Assembly: GCA_030159075.1 (NCBI GenBank)
Contig: BROG01000134.1
Location: forward strand, 1-64,000
DNA from: Atrina japonica
Taxonomy: Eukaryota > Mollusca > Bivalvia > Pterioida > Pinnidae
DNA: 64,000 nucleotides
Direction: 5' to 3'
Within the stretch, counting starts at the first letter, position 1; the number at the start of each line of letters is the position of its first letter. A model generated the notes under the pieces. That model saw nothing but the letters and a program-made list of their open reading frames with translations, had not been told where the DNA came from and did not search any database. Positions 1 through 11,478 of this stretch are shown here, piece by piece. The position numbers and the translations under genes are program-made.

Positions 1-249
1 AATACATCCAGACCCGACTTTGCATATAACATTTAACAATGAAATAGGACGATCATTTTTCATACACTGTCTTGGGATACAAGATATTATATCCTGTTTT
101 GAGTTGCAGAAATTTCCCCCATTTCATATCCAAAATTCAATGACCCATATCTTTCCAAAACATTTTAAGAAATTCAGAGGAAAAGCCATATGTTATTACT
201 AAGGTTTTTAGTGTAGTTGATTCTTCATTGTACGTTAGTTGTCCTTTTG

Positions 250-705
250 ATTTAAATCAGTCATTATCATTAAGTCTGTTTATGTCAAATCCATGTAAAT
301 TTCCTTCCAGGTCTAAGTATATATCTATCTCCTCGTTAACACTATAAAGTATTTCGTAAAATGCCTCAGATTCTTTTAAAATTCTATTCTGGATAAAGAT
401 ATCTGTTCTATCGTCTGTAGTTACTTTTGGGATACTTTTTGAGAAAAAGTTTCGAGACTCCAATTGACAAAAATTGTTGGTTTGTCTCCTTCTTGAATCC
501 ATTTAGCCCTAGATCGAATCATGCTACCCTTACAATTATCTTTTCTAATCTCTTCAAGTTCATGTTTTTATGTGCGAGTACGTTTATATTGTTTTTACAG
601 TGTGATTCAAGATAACTTATTTCTTGTGATAATCTATGTTCATGCAGGTCATGATGCATCTTTTTATAATTTGAATAAGAAGATATTGTTTTTGCAATCA
701 TTTCT
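250..705 (-). mobile_element. LINE relic, region just upstream of the RT domain (L1/Tx1-like)
   Basis: Minus-strand frames at 519-701 and 257-502 read through the segment that joins endonuclease and reverse transcriptase in L1-like elements: a LxxLEKII block, a W-IQEGDKPT-like block in a shifted frame, then KSIPKVTTDD and ILKESEAFYEILYS, resembling the family pattern 'EEGEKNTKYFxxLEKRN...FYExLY'. At least one frameshift lies near 500. No catalytic RT motifs are present, so this is a short dead fragment. The family assignment is by recalled pattern; the strand and frames are seen directly. It abuts the Penelope-like fragment starting near 782 in opposite orientation. Confidence 0.5.
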
Positions 706-781
706 AAAAGAAAAGTTGCAAGAAATAAATGATTACAAACTGCAAAGCAGAATTTGGAATATTATCCATGCTATCTCTATT

Positions 782-1400
782 ATATGTCAGTGCGATATAT
801 ACCAGCGAACTAGAAATTAAAGATACAACAGAATCAAGCACACACGCTTCATACTTAGACATTTTACTAAATATAGACACAGACGGGAAATTAGCAACTA
901 AGCTATACGACAAACGTGACGATTTCGGCTTTCCAATCGTAATTTGTTCACATCTAAGTATTAATATCCCTCAGTCACCCGCATATGGAGTTTATATTTC
1001 ACAAATGATCCGATATGGCAGGGCGCGTACAACATATGCAGATTTCATATACAGAGGTGAAATACTCACTGACAAATTATTGACACAGGGATATCGAATA
1101 CCGCGTTTAATGTCAACGTTCCGCAAATTTTACGGTCGGTATAATAGTCTTATTTGCGATTACTCTGTTTCACTAGGTGAAATGTTGAGTTGCCTTTTCG
1201 TTGGCGGTTGTTGAGACGTCTGTACCAATTGTGACGAGGATACACTCCTCACGTATTTCATTGGACTTGACTGTGGACTCACGGCGGGTGTGACCGGTCG
1301 ACAGGGGATGCTTACTCCTCCATGGCACCTTATCCCACCTCTTGGTTTCCAAAGTTCCGTGTTTGTTCATTTTAACTTATATCTATATCTTATATATATA
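782..1400 (+). mobile_element. Penelope-like element, 5'-truncated 3' fragment (copy A)
   Basis: An open frame to 1214 encodes the C-terminal part of a Penelope-like RT: NAIY-like start, ELEIKDTTESS, SYLDILLNIDTDGKLATKLYDKRDDFGFPIV, SPAYGVYISQMIRYGRARTTY, then GYRIPRLMSTFRKFYGRY. The same protein is encoded at 12514-13191 (minus) and, decayed, near 15480-15960. Catalytic RT motifs are missing because the copy begins after them. After the stop comes a conserved non-coding tail (about 1225-1380) with CCATGGCACCT, ATCCCAC and TTCC-AGTTCCGTGTTTGTTC blocks shared with the other copies. The Penelope-like call rests on copies B and C, which carry the RT core. Confidence 0.7.
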
Positions 1401-1425
1401 AAGCACATAACACACTACAACATTG

Positions 1426-1534
<109 letters not shown>

Positions 1535-1613
1535 ATACATTGCGAAGCATAATAAGGAAGTCCAAATAAGCATCCAAGTTAATAAGAATACGACAAATTA
1601 GATATTAAAACCG

Positions 1614-3600
1614 TTTTAGTACGACTCAGTACAAAAACAATTTCGAATATCAAACAGGTTGGGAAGGAGTCAGAGCACCATCTGTTAGCAGGCCACACCC
1701 GTCATTGAAACCTGTCGAGTTCGGTGAAAAAAGTCAAGCTCTGTGAAAAAGGTTATCAGTCAGCTGCAGATCTGATTGGCGAGAGGAAATCATTGTGTAT
1801 GGTCGTGCTCCAGAATTCTATTTACATATTAATGACTGTTTAGATGGGCAGTATGCTCTCATAGTGTTGCTTTCCAAAACAACATTATCAGAGCATAGTA
1901 CCCACCTTAACAATCTTTAAAAGGTTTAGTGCATAACATGACGCCCAAGCTGTACGTAAAGCTGTAAGTGGATACAGAAATTCCGCTGTAATTACTTCTC
2001 TAAATGGAATTTCATTCAACCAAAATATTTGATGACGTCAATTATATTCAACCAAAATATTTGATGACGTCATTATGTCGTATTGGTGATGTTTTCGTAA
2101 GTATTTCAGCCCACTAGCAAAGCCTTGAAATCAATTGAAACAAGACAAATGCAGATTATGTTGTAAAATTACAAACTTTTATTTGTCTGTTTAAAAGATA
2201 ATTATCAACACCTTCGTTATGGAAAATCCGTGTAGGAATATAAAGTATAATAGGTCCATATGTTGTTATGTAGGTCAATTCAGACTTCAGTATTTACTAG
2301 CTAATCGTATATTTTATAATGCAAACACGATAGGTCTAACTATATAATGTAGAGTATCCCGTCAATTTACTGAGAAACATATGAACATTACTTATGCTCG
2401 GCATTAACATTACAGGTTGTGAAAAACAAGATGGACCTGGGAAGTAGCCTAGCAATTGTAGGATTTGAGGTGAAATGAGAGCCGATTTCACACGATGCGA
2501 GTAACGAATTGTTTCTGACAGGAATATATAAAGCAAGCTATTTATCAGAGATGCTTGACACAATTGCACTTGACCTAACTCCTTTTTCTGTTCAACTTAC
2601 AAGCAACGCAACCACTAAGCGAATTTTCATTTCTGTGGCCTGTGTTTCTTTTCATAACATGACCCAGAACTATCGCAATATGGGTATGTACAGATGCAGT
2701 CCTAGTCTTGTGTGTTCGATTTCTTTCTGTGAATTATGTTGTTTTGTGGTATTGAATGGCTTTTAAGATTAAATAAAAAATACGAAATGAATGAGTGTTA
2801 TTTTATTCTTTATTGATTCATCCATGTATTCAGAGAAGACTTGTCCGACAAATACATGGTTATGGAAAGGATTTCTAAAATATTCATGTATTCCTGTTCC
2901 CTTCACATATCAAATTGAAAAATGGGCACTTTTGATGCAATAACTCATAACTGAGTTACACTCCGATCGGTCAAAATTAATGTCACTATGATTTTATTCA
3001 AGAAGTAAAAAAAAAATCAGCAAGGATAACATTGATAACTTGTCTGTTATTCATTTCAGTTTCTTGTATTTGATAGATTTTCATTTGAGCTCTCTAAAGA
3101 TCATGAAACCTCTTGATAAATTCCTTTGGTATTATGTAGGTCGACACGTCAAATAGGTCAATGAAAATCCGGTATCTGAAGCTGCAAAAAAAATTATAAA
3201 ATTAAACATGTGTCATTATTTTCTCAAAGTAATATCCATGGGGTGACGTGATATTGACCTATTTATGGATATAATACAGGGAAATTAGAATGGGTATAAT
3301 TATAAATTGTCGTTCTATTACACAATACATATTGGTTTAGTACTTAAATCATAATATAAATGCAATATATAGGCAAGGAAAATATTTTCATCGTTTTAAA
3401 CATTATATATGTAGCTGAATGTACATGTTGAATAAACACATATTCACATATAATCCGATTGAATCCTCATTTAGTTTAGTGCTGACGCAAAGAGTACAAA
3501 TTTTCTAGACTAAAATAACGGGATGATATTGAGAAATGTTATACTCCAAAATGGTAAAGGGTAAGGTAAGATATAAACATCACTGATGCCAAAATATATA
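1614..3600. other. Non-coding stretch, no gene seen
   Basis: Apart from the duplicated CRE-containing repeat, nothing recognisable. The frame at 2509-2766 (85 codons) has no motif and no splice context that I can defend. AT-rich with poly-A runs near 3006 and 3186. Confidence 0.6.
2014..2072. repeat. 27-bp direct repeat with a duplicated TGACGTCA
   Basis: The 27-base string starting ATTCAACCAAAATATTTG and ending TGACGTCA occurs at 2014-2040 and again, identical, at 2046-2072 (period 32). Each copy ends in the CRE palindrome TGACGTCA, which binds CREB/ATF-type factors in animals. No gene is recognised nearby, so a regulatory role is only a possibility; it may equally be a recent local duplication. 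Confidence 0.85.
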
Positions 3601-3621
3601 TCATATCGTATCATATCAGTG

Positions 3622-3705
3622 GTCATCCATGGCACCTGATCCCACTTCTGCATTTCCAGAGGTCCGTTTTTGTCCCATATCACCAGGTTTGTATATGTAT
3701 CCATG
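3622..3705 (+). mobile_element. Penelope-like 3' tail, solo copy
   Basis: Contains CATCCATGGCACCTGATCCC, then ACTTCTGCATTTCCAGAGG and TCCGTTTTTGTCC, the same ordered blocks as the tails of RT copies A (about 1318-1375) and C (about 16068-16120). It continues CACCAGGTTTGTATATGTAT, matching copy C downstream. There is no RT sequence in front of it. It is either an extreme 5' truncation or an independently moving tail. Confidence 0.65.
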
Positions 3706-4109
3706 GCCCGAAGTCAACAAATTTACTCAGAACTCAAGCTAAACTAACTTTTCATAATTGTAACGTAAAATCAAGTGAACTTCATTCTGTAACTGGACAT
3801 GATTGTATATTGTTGGCATATAATTGTAAATAATGGTCAAAATGAATACTTGTTCGAAGGAAATTTCAAAAAGTTTTAAAAAATTCTTGAGTATGTATTC
3901 AATTTTTTAGTACCGTACTCAACATATTTATTCAATTTTTACAGGAAAATCATTAGTGTGACGCAAAAAATTATAAGGAATGATGGAAAATATTGATATG
4001 TTTCCTAATCACTCAAACCCAAAAGATTTACACCGATTATATAGTGAAAATAATGAAATATAAGTTGAGCTTGAGTATTGAGTAAATTTGGTGGCTTCCT
4101 GTACACCCT

Positions 4110-4305
4110 GAATATGTATACTTTGGTAACTAAGATTTTATATAGGAGGTTCAGGAGAAAATATAGTAATCTGGTAAACATTGGACAAACACAGACTTCT
4201 GAAAATACAGACGTGGGGGTCAGGTCTCACAGATGAATTATCATCCACTGTTGACCAGTTACACACGTCGCGAATACACAGTCAAATTCAAATGAACCCT
4301 CATCA
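4110..4305 (-). mobile_element. Penelope-like 3' tail, solo diverged copy
   Basis: Read on the minus strand it runs: a TTTGAATTTGACTGTG block, a GTAACTGGTCAAC block, a GACCTGAC-CCCACGTCTG block, TTCAGAAGTCTGTGTTTGTCC, then TTACCAGATTACTATATTT and TTACCAAAGTATACATATTC. The order matches the region after the stop of copies A and C, with about one difference every four to five bases. No coding remnant. Confidence 0.5.
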
Positions 4306-4687
4306 AAACCGAAAATTATGACATTGCTTAATGAATATCGTCCAAAATACAACACAACGAAGATCTTATATATATATATATATATAAACACCATAACTGA
4401 TTTAGTTAAAGTCTATTTCAAAAACGTTCCTAACATACAGACCAAAATAATATGCTCACGCCCTCCATTCTTTGGGCTTAAATATAAAGGTACCAGTATA
4501 AACTGACATAGAATACACATATAAAATCTAGTTATGAAAAGGAAATCACCATTTAGTGGTGTCCGACAAATATTCGACTCCAGTTGAGCCACCCGTTCCC
4601 GGCTTGTTTCCAATCATACGATGAACCATGAGTACATGTGTAGCTGTAGTGATAAAGTGCCGATTTTATTCATCTGTATTGCGGTGC

Positions 4688-4985
4688 ATAATTATGACAC
4701 GTTAAAACGACATTAATGAGTAAAATGTAGTTTTTCTCCGTTAAACCTAATTTTTCTTCAGTTAAACCACGTTTTTTCTAAATTACCCATATATATTGTA
4801 TAAAAAATACTTTTTGTCCAGTATATGTCGGGTACGAGAAAAAAAACTAGGATTAACTAGAGAAAAACTAGTTCAACTCATAACCAACATGAACTGAAAA
4901 AAAAGTTCAATTGAGAAAAACTAGTCTATATCTAGGAAAAAACTAGGTTTAACTCATTATTGTGATTTTGGCGTGCATCATCAGT
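4688..4985. mobile_element. Foldback/MITE-like element
   Basis: The left end (GCATAATTATGACACGTTAA...ATTAATGAGT) is approximately the reverse complement of the right end (CTCATTATTGTGATTTTGGCGTGCATCATC). Between them, blocks of AACTAGTTTTTCTC/GAGAAAAACTAG and GTTTAACT/AGTTAAAC type recur in both orientations. No coding capacity. A further related block (CAATGATGTGATTTTGTCGTGCCATG) follows at about 4997-5022 and a GACATTAATGA-like block at 5060-5080, suggesting nested copies. Confidence 0.45.
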
Positions 4986-5029
4986 TAAATTTAATTCAAT
5001 GATGTGATTTTGTCGTGCCATGTATAATT

Positions 5030-7300
5030 CACTTTATTGAAAACAATTTATCTTTAAGGCACATTAATGACTAAAACGTAGTTAAAAGTTTCAAATATAT
5101 AACTTTTTATACAAGTAAAATGTTTTTAAAAATTCCCAGGCTTAAAAAAACAACCTGTTGTAATGTATTTGTGAAAAGAAATCAAATGTGTATAATACAC
5201 ATTTGTATTCTTATATGGATGGTAGAACTTCAATCATCGCGGTATTTCATTCATTCTAGGCAATATATGCATATTTCAAAACTGTATACGGGAATATATC
5301 TTTTTAACCGTTTTCCATCAAAGATTTGATCTAATCGCGGGATATTTCTTATATTAAAATAATAGCCTATATGCCTTAAAATAGATACCTTTTGTATTGT
5401 AAAGATTTTTTAAAGTTCTAAACCTTTAATGAATGAATACATAATCAACTTTAGTTGGGAAACCAGTATTTCAGTAGTCTATTTTGTCTATCCGTGACCA
5501 CTACACAAAATCATTAATCTTAGATGTTGTTATTGCAACAGCGCTCAGAATACCATGCCATGTACGGCTGACATTTATTACTATTGTTTAGGACATATCA
5601 CTTACCACGCCATCGTTGTACTACAGCATCAAGATCCAAAATCAATGTCAAAAATTGATACGGTTCGTGAAATTCAGGCACTTCTCTGTACAGGTAAATC
5701 AATAAAGCTCCTTGGAATTTCTTATGACTCAACTTTCGTCTTCCTTATGAAAGATTTAAAAAGCTATAAGGTACGGAAGCCACGTGAAAAAAATATCTCG
5801 AAATTTTGTGATTTGCTCGCATATCAATCTACTTGTGTACCTTGAACAATTGAAGCGAAAATGGGAAATCATTTACAATTTACCAGTCACATAAATGCAG
5901 AAGACATTACAATTGATACAATAATTATGATAACATCTATTTGATATTACCATATAAGCAGAAATTTTAGGGAGAATTCAATTTTGGCATTATTAGCGAC
6001 GTTGTTGAGCTTTCCGAGGGGTGAAAATATGCAACATTGCCTTCTCATAAATTTACTATTTATCTTATTATACCGAGTGTCATATTTTTGCTTTAACATA
6101 TTACCATAGACATTTTACATCTCAGCAAGTTGAAAATACAACACAAATAGCCTACAAACGTTTTGTTTACGACGAAAAGCTCTCACAGGCAAGCATAAAG
6201 TTGCCGTTTTTTCAGCCTGGCTGCTTTATCTTTGTTAAATGAATAGGTAATGGAAAATTTGCACATCTCTCTCAAACAATCAGATTACGAGATTTTAACA
6301 GAAGGTATAATAAATGTAAATACCGAATCAGGAGAACAAAAAACGTCTAAGTCGAATGAATTTAAAGTTATCAAAATACTTGTACTACATTGGTTGATCA
6401 ATCCAAATGCACGGTCTTGATTTAATTAGTTATAATGCAGGGTTAAAATAATTTAAAAGTGTTTATTTATTTATGCATTCATTTATTACATACGTTCTCC
6501 ATATTTCTCGTCCTTGTTCAGTATATTTGCATACTCAACTTCACTATGGATGCCGCGGAACATTTCCTTAAATAAAAATATAGCACTGATTAGTACCTGT
6601 TGAAATGACATGCCCCGAACTTTTGACCACAAAATTCATTAGAATTGTTCAGTCAATATTACGTCTATACTCCCATCTTTTTATTTGTTTCATTTAATCT
6701 TTACACAATTTCATACACTTAAACCTCACGACGAATGATCAACAGTGGTTCTATGAGAAAACCAGGTAACATTGAAAAATATTAATTCTTGAAGTATTCT
6801 GAAAAAATCTTTATTCCATCAAAATTTGAAAATAGATACATAATGATGTAAAAAAAAGTTGTCAAAAATTAAAAGTTTTATTTCATTGAAAAGTAATAGA
6901 AGTACTTTCAAATCAGTTCCAAATTACATTTCTGTACCTTAAATCATGAAATTCTTAGGTGTTCAAAGCTAAAATTAGGACCTTAAACACAAAATAACAT
7001 ACAGAGTCTTATTCAACATTTGGGGATTGCAGTAAAAAACATGCGAGTAATAAAATCTTACCTCCATTTTGTCGTACTTCTGTTTGTCTTCTGCATCTTC
7101 AGACTGATGGTCCTAGTGTACATGAAGTGTTATTTTATAGATATTTCATTGAAACAAGGTGGATATTGTCCTATTTTATAAATAAAGGATGGGAGTTCTT
7201 TAAAATAACATTATTCAGGAATTAACAAGAGAACGTTTCATACTTTCACTTTTCGTATTTGAAATCTTATTTATGACAGATTTCAGAATGATAAAAATAG
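5030..7300. other. Non-coding stretch, no gene recognised
   Basis: The longest frame, 5555-5845 plus (96 codons), starts in a CCATGCCATG context but has no domain I recognise and no convincing splice partners, so it is left unannotated. AT-rich, with many short homopolymer runs and no obvious repeat structure. Confidence 0.5.
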
Positions 7301-7344
7301 TAGTAACAATAATTATAATTTTACAAAAGAGGCCAAAATCAAAT

Positions 7345-7386
7345 GCTCACGGCGATCGTTTCTGTCAATAAGACTACCCCAGTTAA
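7345..7386 (-). ncRNA. Decayed hammerhead-ribozyme copy
   Basis: Aligned on the minus strand to the better copy at 7941-7986, it keeps the stem II segment AGTC-TTATT-GACA, the GAAAC core and a short helix III start, but the essential CTGATGA box reads CTGGGGT and the base after the helix III GT is G rather than A, C or U. It is therefore predicted inactive. Flanking similarity (TAAAGTGGTGTCATACAAAACC at 7409 versus TAAAGTGGTATCATACAAGGCC at 8022) shows the two copies belong to one repeat family about 600 bp apart. Confidence 0.55.
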
Positions 7387-7904
7387 GGTCGAATTTAAAA
7401 TAAATGTTAAAGTGGTGTCATACAAAACCAGAATATAAACGTATTACAGATAATTTTGAATGACAATTCTGTAAACAAAAAACAAAACGCATCTGCTTTC
7501 CATTATGCGTGTCGTTTTGCATGTTCTTTTTCATCATTTTGGGTCTCTATCCCTCTAAGGTACAAATAATTACTAGTAAGATTATTTAATTCCTCCTTTA
7601 AATCATAAAATGGTTAAATACAAGATAATTCTACATAAACGCATATCAAATTTTGTATTACATGCAAAACTCTTTCTCCAAAAATCTCGAGATAATATTG
7701 ACGTTGAAAAACAGAAATTCTATTTCGTCACATCACCTCCGGTATCACATGAGACAATAGTACCCATGTGCAACCTCCGTGTACGTACTGTTACGAAACG
7801 AGAAAGACGTGGTCTTTTTTAAAGCAGCTGCAGTATATAAAATTCAAATATTACTATTTTTTCGACCAAAAAAATTGATACTTAACATTATATAGTTAAT
7901 AATA

Positions 7905-8300
7905 TTATAAATATTATAAACATAAGACCCAAGTTATAATGCTCAAGACGATATCGTTTCTGTCAATTAGACTTCATCAGTTGAGCTCCAATTTGAAATG
8001 TATGTGTATTTTCTAAAGATAAAGTGGTATCATACAAGGCCAAATAATATCTCTAAAAGTATAGCCGAAATCCGTCTAAGAATAACCACTGTAAAAAAAA
8101 AAAGGACTATCTTAGTTTTAGAAATTTTCGAATTTTAATGGTGTTAACAGTGCCAAATATTACTTAAATATAAGATGAACAACTGGTACCGAAATACCAG
8201 GTACTAGGTTTATGTATACCCTCGGGGACTCAAACGGTCCACCAGCAGTGGCAACGACCTAGTGGTTATAAATATTATAAACATAAGACCCAAGTTATAA
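7905..8300. repeat. 35-bp perfect direct repeat bounding a 361-bp unit of the hammerhead element
   Basis: A 35-base string beginning TTATAAATATTATAAACATA and ending CCCAAGTTATAA is found at 7905-7939 and 8266-8300 without a mismatch, spacing 361. The first copy leads directly into the hammerhead; the second is cut within a few bases of the point equivalent to the ribozyme cleavage site. That is what a reverse-transcribed, self-cleaved (multimeric or circular) RNA would leave. The remaining 326 bp do not look coding. Confidence 0.7.
7941..7986 (-). ncRNA. Type I hammerhead ribozyme motif
   Basis: On the minus strand the order is: stem I 5' side GCTCAA; core CTGATGA; stem II AGTC-TAATT-GACA; core GAAA; very short helix III ACG-ATAT-CGT; cleavage triplet GTC; stem I 3' side TTGAGC. 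Stem I is a perfect 6 bp, and the fixed CUGAUGA, GAAA and GUC positions are all present. Predicted cleavage is between complement positions 7947 and 7946. Type I with a minimal helix III is the known form in animal satellites, Penelope-like elements and retrozyme-like circular RNAs. The weak point is an A-A mismatch at the base of stem II, shared with the decayed copy. Activity is inferred, not shown. Confidence 0.72.
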
Positions 8301-11035
8301 CTCACAGATCTATCTTTTTACGACGTTGTTGTAAACTCGCCGGTTTTCGGCATCCCAAAAACGAGGGAAAATTAAAATGGCAGAGAAAGAAATTCTAAAC
8401 ATAAAGCTTCGCAGTCAGTCGTCAACACAAGATGAGGAACTTGAATAATTTTTTGACCTTAATGAAAAAACAACGCAGTTGGTCAAAGAAATAATTCAGA
8501 TAACGTAAAATCGGTAAAGTCCAACATGTGGTAGCCGCAGGTAAGCGGAAATCGGAGAAAACAAGCGATCAAAAGTCGGTTAGTAATACCTGTAGTAGTG
8601 TGACTACCATAATGAGCGAAACTGAAGCTAAAGGTAAAGAAGACAAAATAATGAAGATTTTGAATGCGATTCAAAAGAATCAAATCTTCTTAATCAAAAG
8701 AATATCATTGGTAACAATGACAGGGAGGCAGAGTAATATGTAAATGAACCGCCAGCGAAGAAATAAAAAAAATCATAAAAAGTAAAAGAGTAAGTTTGAC
8801 TCTATGGCAAGCAGATGCAAATGTACAGAAAAGTGTGATAAAGAAATAGACAATATACTGTGGAATAACATAAATGAATTATTTCGCAATGGAATGAATG
8901 ATACACGATGAGTTGTTGAAACATGAAAGCACAAGACCTTAAAACTAAGACAATTTCTGTCTTGTCAAAACCAACAATCACCGGAAACTATAACTTCTGA
9001 CAAAAAATGCAAATCATAGAACTTTCTCTAAATTAAATGATCCACAATTCTAATAAAAGTGGTTAATCGCCTAGCTGAAATGGAAAAAGGAAGGTCAGAA
9101 TGAAGAAACTGATAAACCCATCGAAATGTGTAATGATTCATTGACATTATTAAGTTATGAGATTCGCCAAATAAACATTACTAGACGTGAATTCATTAAA
9201 CCTAAAATATAATGAGGTATGATTACATCCATTTATTTGCATCATCAGTATCATACACACAATGGCTTTTTGGAAATAATGTTTCAAAAACAGCAAAAAA
9301 AAAGATTGTTCGGAGATAGGATACAAAATCCAATGCAATAACAAAGGTTATACATCTAGAATGCGCTCTACAACTCGAATCCGTGGACGTGGACAGTTCA
9401 GAGATAGAGGGAGAGCATCGTACTCTACCAATTCGAGTTACCCTACAAACAGAGGTGCATCATATTTAAAAAATTCAGAAGAGGCACTAACTTCCATAAT
9501 CAGAGGGTGAGATAATAAACTTAACAAGAAATTCTAGTGATGAGATTAGTACTACTTTTGAAGCAGGTAGGCTGGAAAAAAGTTCACATGCATGGAGATA
9601 AATTAAACCTGTTGAAAATATTATAGATATTGTTGAAAATTGCCATTTGGAATTCAAAGATGGTATTCTCCGTTGTCAAGAAAAAATCCAACATGATATT
9701 ATTTTTGATGACAAAGAGATCAAACTTATTGATGAAGAAATGAAGATATTGATTAAAAATAAAGTAATTATTGAAGTTGATAAAGTTAAAGAACAATTTA
9801 TATCAACGAGTTTTACACGGCCAAAAAGGAATGGTGGATAAAGAATTATTTTTAATTTGAAAATATTGAAATGAACAAATTGAGTATCATCATTTGAAAA
9901 TGGGCAGATTAGAATCTCCAGTAAATTTCTTGTCTAAGAATTGTTGGATGTGTTCAGCTGATATTAAACATGCTTATTATACTATCAAAATAGTTTCAAA
10001 TGGAACGGTAATTTTTCCAGTACACCTGCTTACTATTTGGGTTATCATCAGCACCTAAATTTTCACAAATTTGCTAAAACCAGTATTTAGAAGTTAGAGG
10101 TTAGAAGGATCTTCAGTTATGGGGTACATTGATGATTGTTTGATATTAGGTGTCACACAACAAGAATGTCTAGTACTGATCAGATTCGCCAAATATGCCA
10201 TGGTAAACTTCATATTACAATCCAGACTGATGCATCCTTACATGGTTGGGGAGCATCAATGGGGTAAAAATAAGAAGAGGTCGATGGAATGACAGTGAAA
10301 AACTGGTCCACATTAACAGTTTAGAAATCTTTGCTATATTACTTATTTTGAAATCATTTGAAAGTCAACTGAGAGACCAACATGTCAATATTCTTTGTAA
10401 CAATACAACAGCTGTTAATAATATGGGAGGTGTAAAAACCATTGAATGTAATGAAATAGCTAAAAATATATAGAATTGGTTAAAGAGTAGAAATATTTGT
10501 TTCATTCGTTCTTGGGAAGCAGATCCAGAATGTCAGTATCGTTGATGCTTTTGCTATTGATTGTTGCGAGTTTTCGCTACCATATTTATTTCCTTCTTTC
10601 AGTATACTGAATCGTTGCCTGAAAAATTACAAGAAGACAAAGAAGAAGGAATTATGATACTTCCATTATGACCAACTCAGGTGTGGTTTTTCAAACTCTA
10701 TGATCACCAAAACGTTATTACTTATAAAAATCATAGAAAAATGTGCTCAAAAAGTCGCACAGAAACAGTGCATCTGTTATGAAATAAAATGAAACTGATT
10801 GCATGTCGGCAGGGCAGATGCTATCAAAGCCAAGGTTTTTCACGACAAACTACCAGTATATATATGGCATTCTGGAAACCAGGCAATAAAAACAATATGA
10901 TCAAACAAGCATACATAGATGGTTTTCATACTGTTGTAAAGGGTAAATTGATGCGGTTCATACGTCTGTAGATGACGTTTTAGGATTTTTAACATCACTT
11001 TATGACATAAATATGGGATGCAGTCCAATTACCAT
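8301..11035 (+). mobile_element. Decayed DIRS-like (tyrosine-recombinase) retrotransposon
   Basis: Frames broken by many stops and shifts read in order: a putative gag-like start (ATG near 8377, AEKEILNIKLRSQSSTQ); a pre-RT block at 9560-9840 (IIDIVENCHLEFKDG, VIIEVDKVKEQFIS, TRPKRNGG); RT blocks (FNLKN, FKMGRLESPVNFLSKNCWMC, SADIKHAYYTIKI, then YIDDCLILG near 10120); RNase H blocks (QTDASLHGWGAS, HINSLEIFAILL, NNTTAVNNMGG) at 10215-10440; a DAFAI...LFPSFSILNRCLK block near 10540-10620; and the start of a recombinase region to about 11030. This is the DIRS/Pat gene order recalled from other invertebrates. The recombinase catalytic part is not seen, so the 3' end is lost. No function remains. 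Confidence 0.75.
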
Positions 11036-11292
11036 AACAAGACATAACATACATGCCACTGTGTCTTTCTGAGGTTGTTACGACATTGAAAAAGATAATA
11101 TGGAAATATAATTACGGTTGAACTAACCGGGAACATACTCTTAATCCAAGCTCTCCAACCAGCTTCATATGCTTTCCAAAATGACGAACCTTTTCCAGAC
11201 TTATCCAGGACCTTCTCCAACCAATGCTGCAATATCAAATATGAATTTACGCGTTCGGAAGAAGAAAAGTACTAGAATCTTGCAATCTGATA

Positions 11293-11296
<4 letters not shown>

Positions 11297-11359
<63 letters not shown>

Positions 11360-11416
11360 CTCTCTGTCCTATCTCTCCTATCTCTCTCTCCTATCTCTCT
11401 CTCCTATCTATCTCTC

Positions 11417-11476
<60 letters not shown>
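11297..11476. repeat. (CT)n microsatellite with CCTAT interruptions
   Basis: Long CT tracts flank a middle with CTCCTATCT and CTATCT variants. The 111-residue frame at 11169-11504 is mostly Leu-Ser from this tract and is not a gene. Confidence 0.97.

Positions 11477-11478
<2 letters not shown>

Noticed and set aside
5555..5845. 96-residue plus-strand frame
   Set aside because: No domain, no splice partners, and length is expected by chance in this much sequence.
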